In this document: one piece after another, positions 54,886 through 64,000 of the stretch | Position numbering within the stretch: position 1 is the first letter of the stretch | How the letters are laid out: each line of letters begins with the position of its first letter | NCBI GenBank assembly: GCA_033977485.1 | Contig: CM066987.1 | Coordinates: forward strand, 87,452,588 to 87,516,587 | Source of the DNA: Hydrangea macrophylla | Lineage: Eukaryota > Streptophyta > Magnoliopsida > Cornales > Hydrangeaceae | Length of the DNA stretch: 64,000 nt | Direction of reading: 5' to 3' | The notes under the pieces: generated by a model | Told to the model about the DNA's origin: nothing | The model's database searches: none | Seen by the model: only the letters and a program-made list of their open reading frames with translations | Program-made: the position numbers and the translations under genes

Positions 54886-55924
54886 AAATATTATATGTAT
54901 ATTTAAACACACAAGGGTAGTTTACAAAAAGACAATAGGGTAATTTAATAATTCTATTATAATTGTACACACTTTAAATACATAAATTAAAATTTGGCAA
55001 TTCAATTTATATATATAATAACACCAATATAATAAAATTATATATATAGAGGCGATCAAGTGCGGACCACTAACGTGCGGACCAAAAATGGACCACTTTT
55101 AGCGACGAAAATTTTCGTCACAAAATGTGATCACTTTTTGTGACGAAAATTTTCGTCGCTAAAAGTGAAAATTTCGTCGCTAAAAAGCGGTCCGTCCCAA
55201 ACCCGTCCCTTTAAGTCTGTCGGAAATCCGGACTAATTATATATATACACATATGTATATTTATACACACAAGGGTAATTTATAAAAAGAAAAAATTGTT
55301 AGTTGGTGATTCAATTTATAATTGTACACACTTTAAATACATAAATAATAATAATAAATTATAACATGTACATCTATAGATCTGTATATCTATAAATAGC
55401 AAAGTATGTGCCACATGGTACTCTCATATTGTTAGGATATCACATGGCATTACTAATAGTATATATACACAACTATATATATAGATATTGAAAATAAATA
55501 ACATTCAAAAAGTAAAACAAAAAACAAAAAAAAAAAAAAAATACACTCCTGCTACACTCTTACATTTTTGTAATAACTTCCCTCACACTCACTGTAACTG
55601 CCTCTTTCTAGACTTTTGAGTAAATTTAAAATATTAAAATTAAAAAATTCAATGATATGCACGGGCCAACGCTTGTATACATATATATAAATGGGGTAAT
55701 TTACAAAAGGCAAAAGGGTAATTTAGTAATTCAATTTAACAAAATGGTAATTTAGTTATTCAATTTATAATTGTACACCCTTTCAACTACAACAAATTAC
55801 AAAAGGCAAAATAGTCATTTTAATAATACAATAAAATACTATATGTATGTATAATATATATAATAGTATATGTATACATATGCACACAAGGGTAATAACA
55901 AAAGGCAAAAGGGTAATTTGATAA
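54886..55924. repeat. AT-rich repeat family (GGGTAATTTACAAAAGGCAAAAGGG / TTGTACACACTTTAAATACA)
   Basis: Units start near 54914, 55270, 55692 and 55888; each joins a GGGTAATTTA..AAAAAG(G/A)C part to a TAATTGTACACACTTTAAATAC part. The last copy is split by a Helitron and resumes at 57542. A foldback (55050-55235) sits between the first two. No gene is present. Confidence 0.75.
55050..55235. mobile_element. Foldback/MITE with a 32-bp perfect inverted repeat
   Basis: 55094-55125 and 55136-55167 are exact inverted copies around a 10-bp loop that itself contains GTGATCAC. Within each arm GACGAAAATTTTCGTC is also palindromic. A further TTTCGTCGCTAAAA copy follows at about 55170. Outer GTGCGGACC and GCGGTCCG words give a second inverted layer. 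Similar TTTTAGCGACGAAA hairpins are scattered in many plant genomes. Confidence 0.8.
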
Positions 55925-57541
55925 TCTATTATATATATATATATATATATAAGACAAGGCCAAAAGCCTCCTCTAAGCTATGCCAAGTGGCACTCCTTTC
56001 CTTCCTCCAAATTTCCTATGTGGCACCCTCGAATTTCTTTCTCTAATTTTTTTTTCTTTTCCTTTTTAATGCCATGTTGCACAAGAGAGACATAGAGAAG
56101 TTAAATAAACCTTCACTTTTTCTGTCCTATACATGAAACTCTACTGTCATTTAAGTCCTGTCTCTTCAGCTCTCCTTTACATTCATTATAAGATACTCCG
56201 TAACATGCAAGTGTGCAACCAAAAATCATGAATGAAGGCTTAATAAGTGAGAACATTAAGTATACCCTCAACGAAACCTAAAGGTCTCTCCCATTGGAAA
56301 TTGAACAAAAATTGATCATCTCACTACTCTCTCTTTAACGTATTGGCTTCTTCCTCTCTCTACAATAACTGCATTACTATTCTTTTAATGATAATGAGAG
56401 TGGAAAATTCCTTAATGAATCAACTCAGAAACAACAAGATTTTGGATGATAGACAGTTCTTCTTCCGTCCAAAATTTTGATCACGGCTGGCATGGAGAAT
56501 GTGACCAACTGGAGCATAATCCAACACATTAGATTGTAGCCACTACAGATTCAACAATGCCAGAAAGAAAAAAGGACCAATAGCCAATGTGATCTTCAAT
56601 CCACTTATCTTCTTTTTCCCTATGCATGATTTTTCTCTTCTTTTTTTTTTTGGTCAGATTTCTTTGCATAGTTTAATAAATTTTTTAGAGTGTATAGACT
56701 ATATTAATTTTAAAAAACCCAAATATAAGAAAAATATGTGAAAGTATGCTTACTGGGTATACACATAAATATGTATATATTTATCCACATGGCTGATCAG
56801 ATATTCACATATATGGAATAACGCAATTTGAACCTAGGATTATGATTCATGAATCCACTTTTTGTATTATGCAGGAACAAGCAAATCTCATAGCCGACTC
56901 AGTTAAAGTACTTTCCTATTCTATTTCTCTCACTGAAGGTTGAAAATCGTATACGAAACAATTTCTATCTCTAATGGATGAATAAAAGAGTTTTCTGGCA
57001 AGGTAAGGATTCTCAATTACATAATCTACCGTTTCATTTTACATTTAATCATATGCTTCCCAAATTCACATCCTAAATGATGTGTCTGTGGGTCACCGGA
57101 TTTTGATTTGAGGATATTGAAGTGAATTAGTGGTCCCATTGCCACATCATTTGGGATGCATGTGAATTTGAAATTTAGATTTGGGAAGCATAACAGTACT
57201 CTTCATTTTATAGAGAAATCTATTTTTTCCTGAAAACTTTGGTGGTACATTCATTTGTTTTATAGGTTAGATTTGGAATTGTTTAATTGGGAAAACAGAA
57301 GCAATGCAACCAATTAAAGAGAAAGGATGTAATGGTGTGTGACATGTTGCATTTGGAAAAATGTTTGGGGGAACAAAAACATGGCCCAACTATATTGAAA
57401 TTAAAAGATGTACTTCAATTTGCTCTTCATATTTTTCTTTTCATTTTGTTAAATTGAATTTTGACATGGTTATGATTCTCATTCACTTTGTAACGTCTTC
57501 ATATAGCTTACAGCCCATGCATAGCATGGGTTATCGACTAG
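55925..57541 (+). mobile_element. Non-autonomous Helitron (1617 bp)
   Basis: The 5' end is TCTATTATATATAT, preceded by A; the 3' end is CTAG at 57538-57541, followed by T, with a hairpin CCCATGC-ATA-GCATGGG (57514-57530) seven bases upstream. TC start, CTRR end, a subterminal hairpin and insertion between A and T are Helitron hallmarks. The flanks rejoin into an uninterrupted copy of the local AT-rich repeat, which gives an independent check of both ends. No Rep/helicase is encoded. A possible splice acceptor (TTATGCAG, about 56872) might mark captured sequence. A MITE lies within it (57053-57205). Confidence 0.78.
57053..57205. mobile_element. MITE with GCTTCCCAAAT inverted repeats, inside the Helitron
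   Basis: Left ATGCTTCCCAAATTCACATCC and right GGGATGCATGTGAATTTG...TTTGGGAAGCATAA are inverted copies; ATCATTTGGGAT in the right arm pairs with ATCCTAAATGAT in the left. It is related to the MITE sequences around 61.1-61.4 and 63.9 kb. Confidence 0.65.
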
Positions 57542-57677
57542 TTAAATTTATAATTGTACAAACTTTAAATACATTAAGAATAATTATAAATTATAATATG
57601 TAGGATGTATGTATGTATGTATATGTATATGTATATGTATATATACATATACACAAAAGAGTAATTTACAAAAGTAA

Positions 57678-57897
57678 CTTATGGCTTGTTTGGTAATTCT
57701 AAGATTCATTAAAAGACGTCTTAAGGGTCAAACAAGCTTTAATCTACAAAATTAATTTGAGTCTTGTTTGGTAATGCAAAGGTTCCTTGAGAGATGCCTT
57801 AAGGCACAAACAAACTTTGCCAAACATGACTCAAGTTACTACTCATAGTAACTTGAAATAGATAGATGTGATGTGAAATTACCAAACAACCAAATTA
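57678..57897. mobile_element. MITE with GGCTTGTTTGGTAAT inverted repeats
   Basis: Left GGCTTGTTTGGTAATTCTA and right (minus) TTGGTTGTTTGGTAATTTCA form imperfect inverted termini. An internal CTTGTTTGGTAATGC copy lies at about 57757. No TSD could be fixed. Confidence 0.6.
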
Positions 57898-60259
57898 TAA
57901 ACCCGAAATGACCATTAAGGTCGTTGGCATCTAGGGAATATTCTATTTTCGGCAAAATGACCATTAAAGCTAAATTAATTTGGCATCTAGGAAATATTCT
58001 ATTTTAGACACTTTTAGAGTATATTATAGATTAAAAAAAAATTGGGTTAGACTTAAAACCAAAAAAATTATATTTTAGAATTCTTTCGACTAAAATTCCC
58101 TATTATATTTTACCGAGTACTTACTTTTTTTTTTTTTTTCCTTACTCTTAATAAAGGTGAAAATCCGTGATTATGCTACTTGAAAGATCATATGTAAGTT
58201 GATAGATAATGATTCAGGTCAAGGGTGTTTTACTTTCATTGTTTAATCTTATAATTTTTATTTCGGTAGTTAAGTCGTTGTTTGCTGTAATTATTTATTT
58301 GGGCATGTCAGAGCCTTGTTAGGTAGACTCAAACTAATAAAGACAAAATTTCCTAAAAGCACTTGTGTGAGTGATACACAAGGTTTGAAAATCTGACATC
58401 TAACGGGCAATTGTGAAAGGTGAGTAGGAAAGTATCCTCATCTAAGGTCCCTAGACAGTGTTGAAGCACACAAGTCTAGCAAGTGATGAAGAGCAGAAAT
58501 TAAATAAAAAGCAGGATTTTTATTTAATTGTAGAAAAGAAAATTACAAGAAGTAATTGAAAAGCTAAGAAAATAAAAAGGATGCTTTTTATTTGCCTACG
58601 AACTAAGAATGCATGTTGAATGCTTTTGGGATGCTGTTTGAATATGGTTTGTCGAGGTGACGCGGAGTGCCTTGACTGCTTGGCCTACCTGTTGATTTAT
58701 AGCGGCCATGGAGGTCTTCTAGATAAGGTAGGAAATCTGATATGAATAATAATCTGGTAAAAATACCAGTTATCCCTCCCAATCTGATAAGTGCTGCCAT
58801 ATATCTTCGAATATATACATACATGTATATGCATATGTATCTTGTATCTAGTCCATATCTTGGTATTGTACATTTTGCTTCCCCCAAGTAAGAGATATAT
58901 ACTTACATAATATGGTAATATCTTTCCATAAAAGATAATATCAAGACTATTAATCACCAATATTATCTTCTAAAAAATATTACAATATTATCACAATATG
59001 GTATATTTATCTTCCCAAAATATCTCCACAATATAATTCGTAATATCAAGCAGATATACTTTTAGGAATGAGAATATAACATTCCAAGTTAATCCAATTA
59101 CCTTTGGGTCTCACATTCTTAGAGATATAAACAATTCACAAGTACTGGTCATATGAATTGCATGTAGCCCGGTAAAATGACTTAAAATAAAAGCCAAGAC
59201 CGATACACTGACTTCCTTCTCAATGCCTTTGCTGAATATTAATTGGAATCAATCCAAGCGTGGCCCACCAACTTTTGACACTTCCTTGCCAAATTCTAAA
59301 TCACTTGTAATTATAAAATGATCAATGAACTCTGATGAATTTATAACTGAATGCAAGACTGAATTATGTAGCCAACATAGAGCTGTGGCCCACCATGCAT
59401 GTGATTAAACTTAGCATATAACCCATTAAATTCGGACTCATGAGGCAGCCCGAGTGTTGATGAATGGCAAAAAATATGTATCAACTTGATAGGGCCCACC
59501 ACTCTTGACTTTCAAGCTTTGCATATTTGCTAGCCAACCACCCTCGGGCCCACTAGTTTACCCAAGCTTCCACAGTCTGAAGCACACTGATTGGCAGCCC
59601 GATTGTAGTAACGTGATCAGCCCAAGTACGATTCACTCGACTCTACCAACTTTGAACCAATCATTTAGCCATTAATTTTGCAATCGGTCTCTAGCAATTT
59701 TGAATTTAAAAAATGTAATTTTTAGGTGCAAACAGTCGTGACCTACCGTGATGTTGGATTTCTTTTCTAAACTACTACTTTTGTACTTTGGTTTATTAAG
59801 TGCAATGGTCTCGTGTAAGGACATAAGTGTAGTGACAGATTCACTATGAGAGCGGGGCGACAACTTCAACTCAATTTTTGGAGAAAATAGAGTATATATC
59901 ATAGTTTTAACAAATACTTGGGGTCTTAATGAATTATTTGTTGGAATGGCTTTCTGATAATACAGAGCATACATAGTTCTGTCGTCCGGGTAACAGCTTA
60001 ACTGGTCTGCCCGGGCGTTACTGTCAAGAGAATGAGTTTTCCAATAGATAGACTAGAAATGGTATGCTGGAGAGAAGAATAGGAATACGAGTTGTTCCCG
60101 AGTTAACTATAGGAGCTTTTGTGAAATTGAAAAACTAGAAAGTGACGGAAGTTACTCTCATTTGGTTAAATAATTTGGTATTTGGGTAGCTATTTTTTTT
60201 TATGGCTTGTACTAGTTTGTGGCTGACTTTAAAATAACACAATAATTGATTCTTTTGCA
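57898..60259. other. AT-rich stretch without a supported gene
   Basis: Only short frames with no domain were found. There are T-runs (58127-58140), scattered TATATA/CATATA repeats, and no clear TIR, LTR end or tRNA. Some of it may be old LTR or intergenic sequence, but I cannot assign it. Confidence 0.4.
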
Positions 60260-60268
60260 AAGTAACTT

Positions 60269-61050
60269 GGGTTAAATGCATTTTGCACTCTCGAACTATA
60301 CCATATTTGGCACTTTGATCCTTAAATATTTTCTTTTTGTATTTTGGTCTCTCAACTAATATTTTTGGCAAAAAATGTTTAATTGCATGCACTCCTCTAT
60401 AGTTAGACATTTTTCGCTTTGTCTCCTATTTTGTTGTTTGGTCAATAAAAAAGTTTTAATAGATATGGAAAACCATGAGGAGGTACAACACACTCCAGCA
60501 AGTAGCAGAGCTCAATAAAAACACCCTCTATCTATCAAAGAGCTCAACAATATCTTTTATGGATCGCTTGACAACTTCTTTTTCTTTTATAATTAAATCA
60601 CAAAACAAGGTAGCTTTTGGGAAACTGCAATTGCAGAGGGTATTTTGCTAAATATTTTATTTTAGCCTTTGGAGTTTCATAATTACTGAAGAACTCCAAA
60701 TGTTGTTGCCAAACATGGCTTATGTAGGCTTAATTTTGTCTGTCTAATTTAACTAATTTACTAATGGTTTCACATTAGTCCAAAGTATATGAAATATTAG
60801 TGATACCATTGAAGTACATGGTAAAAAGTGAAAAGGGTCTAAAAACGGGGGGTGTATATGTAATTAGCCCTTTTATGGCCCCAAAAAATTGTTTTCCATC
60901 ACTTTCAACGGCTGAAAAGTGATGGAAAGGAGCAAAGTGCCACAAAATGTTAGTTGATGGAGCAAAATGCAATATATATATATATATATATATTAGGGAC
61001 CAAAGTGCCTAACAGGATATAGTTAGAAGGCGCAAAATGCATTTTACTCC
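60269..61050. mobile_element. Mutator-type MITE, 782 bp, with perfect 9-bp TSD
   Basis: AAGTAACTT flanks both sides exactly (60260-60268 and 61051-61059). Termini are inverted over about 65-70 bp (left GGGTTAAATGCATTTTGC; right, on minus, GGAGTAAAATGCATTTTGC). A 9-bp TSD and long TIRs point to a MULE-derived non-autonomous element. A (TA)n run lies at about 60973-60994. Confidence 0.88.
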
Positions 61051-61084
61051 AAGTAACTTTACAGCTTTCTTTTTCAAGAAAATT

Positions 61085-61372
61085 AGTTAAAGAGTAATGC
61101 TTTTGCTTCCTAAATTGGCATCACAAATATTCTTCCCAACCCATGTTGCATTGGGACTACTTGATTGTCATTGGAAGGAGTAATTCTATACTTCCCAAAT
61201 TCGAATCACAAATTTAGTTCTCAAATACTTTGTCAATTATACCACATGCTTTTGTCAGTTATACTATATACATGTGGTGCCATCGATCCTGGCGAAAAAC
61301 ATGTGGTATAATTGATGAACCATTTGAGAACCAACTTTGAGATTCAACTTTTTGGGCAACATAGCATTATTC
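61085..61372. mobile_element. Nested MITE sequence, left of the solo LTR
   Basis: An inner MITE (61178-61372) has TIRs of about 65-70 bp: AGTAATTCTATACTTCCCAA on the left and the inverted equivalent ending GCATTATTC. An outer one starts near 61085 (AAAGAGTAATGCTTTTGC) and its right half appears at 63866-63978 beyond the LTR (ending GGAAGCATAGCATTGCTC). Confidence 0.6.
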
Positions 61373-61373
61373 G

Positions 61374-63865
61374 TGTAACATCCTATATTTTTTATTTTCA
61401 TTAATAAATGAATATTCGATTTTAATTCCTATTCATAATATTTATTTGGGGTCAAATCGTAATTTTTATAAATATTGAAATTAATTTCTATGGATTTCAA
61501 AACCATAACTATATTTTTGTATAACCCGGAACTTAATTCCTACAATTATATGATTTTCTGTATTTTTGTATCAACTGTAAAATACCAGTTTTATGTTTTA
61601 ATCTGTGTTTAAACCGCATCTCGGGTGGGGAGCACGTGAGCTCAATCACAACAGGTGATATCCATTTGTTTCTTTGAGCCCAATCATATATCAATATATA
61701 TATATATATATATATGTATGTGTTCATCTCTCAAAACTCTAACAATCTCTCAATCTCTCTCAATTCACTCCCAATTTTCTCTTAACTCTCTCTTGATCTC
61801 TATTTAGATCAATATACACACACATAGATTGTATACATATATGTATACACACATAGTCATACATACTTATATATATATATATATATATAATTCAAGAGAG
61901 GAGGTAGAAAACTCAAGACGACGGATTATTCGACGAATTATTCGGCGAAAAATCTCGGTCTCTAATTTTGGTACTAGAACCCTCTGTGAGTATTATAAAC
62001 TCACTCCCAACGTTTATATATGTATGTTGCTACAGATATAGAGTTATATATATATGTATATATAGATACACCATTAAAGCTTGAAAGTGGAGTTTTATAA
62101 AAGCTAATCAAAATCAGTTCTATGAATTGGGAATGAAAGATCTTAGTCCAAATAAGCTACAATTCGAATACTACAGCTTATTCATCCGTATTGCCACGTA
62201 TTGTTGAATTGAAGTTTTGTCAGTCATACTTTAATCGTGAAAATCGAGAGATACAATCCGTATTAGATTAATCCGATCGCGTATTCTTAATCTACGCGGG
62301 AAAACAAAGAGATTCATATATAACAAGTCATGGTAATTATCGAATTGCATAATGGGTCAATTTGTCTTTGAAAAACTGAAACAGGGCAAAATCAACAAAA
62401 AAGATGAAGACGCTGCATGAACTCGTGCATGTGAGCTTTGTGTTTTCTGGCAGATAGAAAGTTTCCTAAGAAATATTGAAAAACGGGCATATCGCGCGAG
62501 CGGCCCATGTGGATTTTGACAGTTAGAAAGTTTTTAAAATAAAAACGAAAATTGGGCATATCGCGTGCGCGGCCTTTGGCAATTTTTGGCTTTTTGTTTG
62601 TTTTCTGTTAAGGGACTTTTTGGTTCAACTTTTAAAGGCCGTTAAGGTTCTGTTTGGGAATTTTTATTAAATTAGAATCCTGTTTACTATATTTGGATTG
62701 TAAAAGCGTTGAACTACGATTTAATTATCCTTGTACGCGTGATGTTCTTATTTCTAGTTATTTTGTATAAAGTTCCATGACATACATGTGGGGTCAATTG
62801 TACATGCAAGGTGAGTGTTGGTCAGTGTGAAAAAGAGTATGTGATTGAGATTATGTTGTGGACACTTCCTGGTAATTGTGTATAAAAGTGTGATGTTTTT
62901 TGAGATTGCGGCTAGAGTGTCTTTGAAATGCAACGGTAGCAAAACTGGACACTCCCTGGCGGCCATGGTAGTGCTAAAGTGTGTGACGCCAAACTTGGAC
63001 ATTCCCTGGCACCCGTGGTAGTGCTAAAGTGTAGCCTACGGACACTCCCTGGTACCCGAGTCTGGATACTGCGTGAAGTTTCCTCCGGTATTTGCGAGGC
63101 GGATTAGGTACTAAAGTGTGAGGCATTGGACACTCCCTGGGTACTAAAGTGTGAGGCAAACTGGACACTCCCTGGTACCCCTATGCTAAAGTGTGGCTAT
63201 CGAAGTATTTCAAAGATACTGGTGTGAGAGAGTTAGGTATTGTGTTGTCGAGAGAAAAGAGTCAGTAAGATGAGAATGGTTGCATTGGTCTCATACACGG
63301 TCATATGTTTTATGAACTGAAGATTTTAATATTACCCTCACCGTTTTATAAATTGAATTTAATTCTATGGTTAAACCGTTGATTTATGAAACTGTAAAAT
63401 GGAAAATTGTAAATGAGTATGTTTTACATTCGAGCATGTATTTTTAATACTCACCAGCTTCTCGAAGCTAACGACGTTGATGCGTCCTGGACATTCGTGT
63501 CTAGGCTTTTCAGGTTATAATCAGGAGGGACCTTATGACTACGCTAATTGAGAAAGGCTACTTGTGAAGAGAAACTGTTTATCATTATCTTATGTTTTAA
63601 GTTATAAACTGATTATGTAATAAGGATGATTGTAATAGATGATAAGTTATTATTTTGTTTCAAGGCGGTCTGTGCCTTTAGGTGATCCCGTGCTGTATTA
63701 ATCATTAAGTTAGAAAATTTTTGTAAGCCTTGATTGCTCTACTCTGAGTATGGTTTTCTGTTGTTCGACGTTTGGGACGGAATCGATCCTTCAAACTGTC
63801 GCGACCTACGGGTCCATAAAGGAAATTAAACGCTTTACATATTTATGCTACGTCGGGGCGTAACA
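61374..63865 (+). mobile_element. Tekay-like solo LTR (2492 bp)
   Basis: It starts TGTAACATCC and ends CGGGGCGTAACA. Flanks ATTCG (61369-61373) and ATTCC (63866-63870) match at four of five bases. There is no internal region, so it is a solo LTR. It holds a TATA-rich stretch (about 61693-61715), a CT-rich leader, GTGAGT..ACTCAC (61986-62005), a GCGCGAGCGGCC cluster (62488-62575, only two good copies), the GGACACTCCCTGG array (62860-63190), an AGCTTC-TC-GAAGCT hairpin (63458-63471) and GACGTTGATGCGTC beside it. Confidence 0.85.
62860..63190. repeat. GGACACTCCCTGGYACCC repeat, six copies
   Basis: Copies lie near 62860, 62947, 62997, 63040, 63129 and 63163, most with GCTAAAGTGTG after them. Same family and place as 51495-51830 on minus. 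The minus-strand frames 62754-63168 only translate this repeat. Confidence 0.88.
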
Positions 63866-63978
63866 ATTCCATTGGATGATATTGAATTAGTGATCCCACT
63901 ATGATTGAAGGTGATCATTGACACATGTGTTGGGAACCACATCAATTTTGGAAGCATAGCATTGCTCTTTGTTAAATG
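63866..63978. mobile_element. Right half of the outer MITE split by the solo LTR
   Basis: Read on minus, AAAGAGCAATGCTATGCTTCC matches the outer left end near 61085 (AAAGAGTAATGCTTTTGCTTCC). The ATTCC at the junction is the LTR's TSD copy. Confidence 0.6.
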
Positions 63979-64000
63979 TGAACTACACAGTTAAACTAGA

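Noticed and set aside
55655..55685. Second Helitron end (TGCACGGGCC)
   Set aside because: No hairpin partner and no CTRR terminus follow the motif.

Overview
The window is nuclear DNA from a flowering plant, probably a eudicot. It holds plant lineages of Ty3 (Tekay-type chromovirus, Tat/Ogre) and Ty1/copia (SIRE-type and a second lineage) elements, a Cassandra LTR carrying a 5S rRNA-like segment, an L1 tail, a MuDR-like transposase, a Helitron and several MITEs. I found no intact host gene, no tRNA gene and nothing prokaryotic. The species cannot be named from the sequence.

Left block (1-20.9 kb), nested at least three deep. A copia element (pol fragment 4586-6642, 3' LTR from 6659) is cut on its left by a minus-strand Tat/Ogre element (3.2-kb LTR 1363-4585, primer site, leader with a 51-bp tandem repeat). 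Its 3' LTR is split by a complete, young Tekay-type element (7162-17677, perfect TSD TGTTC). The copia LTR ends near 18674 against the right part of another LTR (to 20927).

Middle block (20.9-27.7 kb). A 5'-truncated L1 tail with TSD, a Mutator-type MITE, and a decayed MuDR-like transposase split by a Cassandra solo LTR. A degenerate ~170-bp repeat array follows.

Large nest (27,702-50,370). One minus-strand Tekay-type element, with near-matching TSDs ATAGT/ACAGT, encloses a 5'-truncated Tat/Ogre element, which itself encloses a complete SIRE-type element (32,113-41,530). The right side also holds a truncated SIRE-like LTR, a (TG)n tract and a GC-rich foldback. One large deletion ending at 29,938/29,939 would explain three truncations.

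Right block (50.8-64 kb). Two LTR fragments in opposite orientation, foldback elements, a non-autonomous Helitron (55,925-57,541) inside an AT-rich repeat, a Mutator-type MITE (60,269-61,050, 9-bp TSD) and a 2.5-kb solo LTR (61,374-63,865) inside MITE sequence.

The most unusual signal runs across otherwise unrelated LTRs. Each family carries clusters of its own short CG-centred palindrome (CAATCGATTG, CAGTCGACTG, TTCGATCGAA, GAGCGCTC, GCTCGCGCGAGC, TGCCG..CGGCA). In the Tekay-type LTRs there are two clusters, one upstream of the TATA box and one downstream of a GTGAGT hairpin, with strikingly regular 10/15-bp spacers. A second unusual feature is an extra, highly acidic reading frame upstream of gag in the young Tekay-type element.
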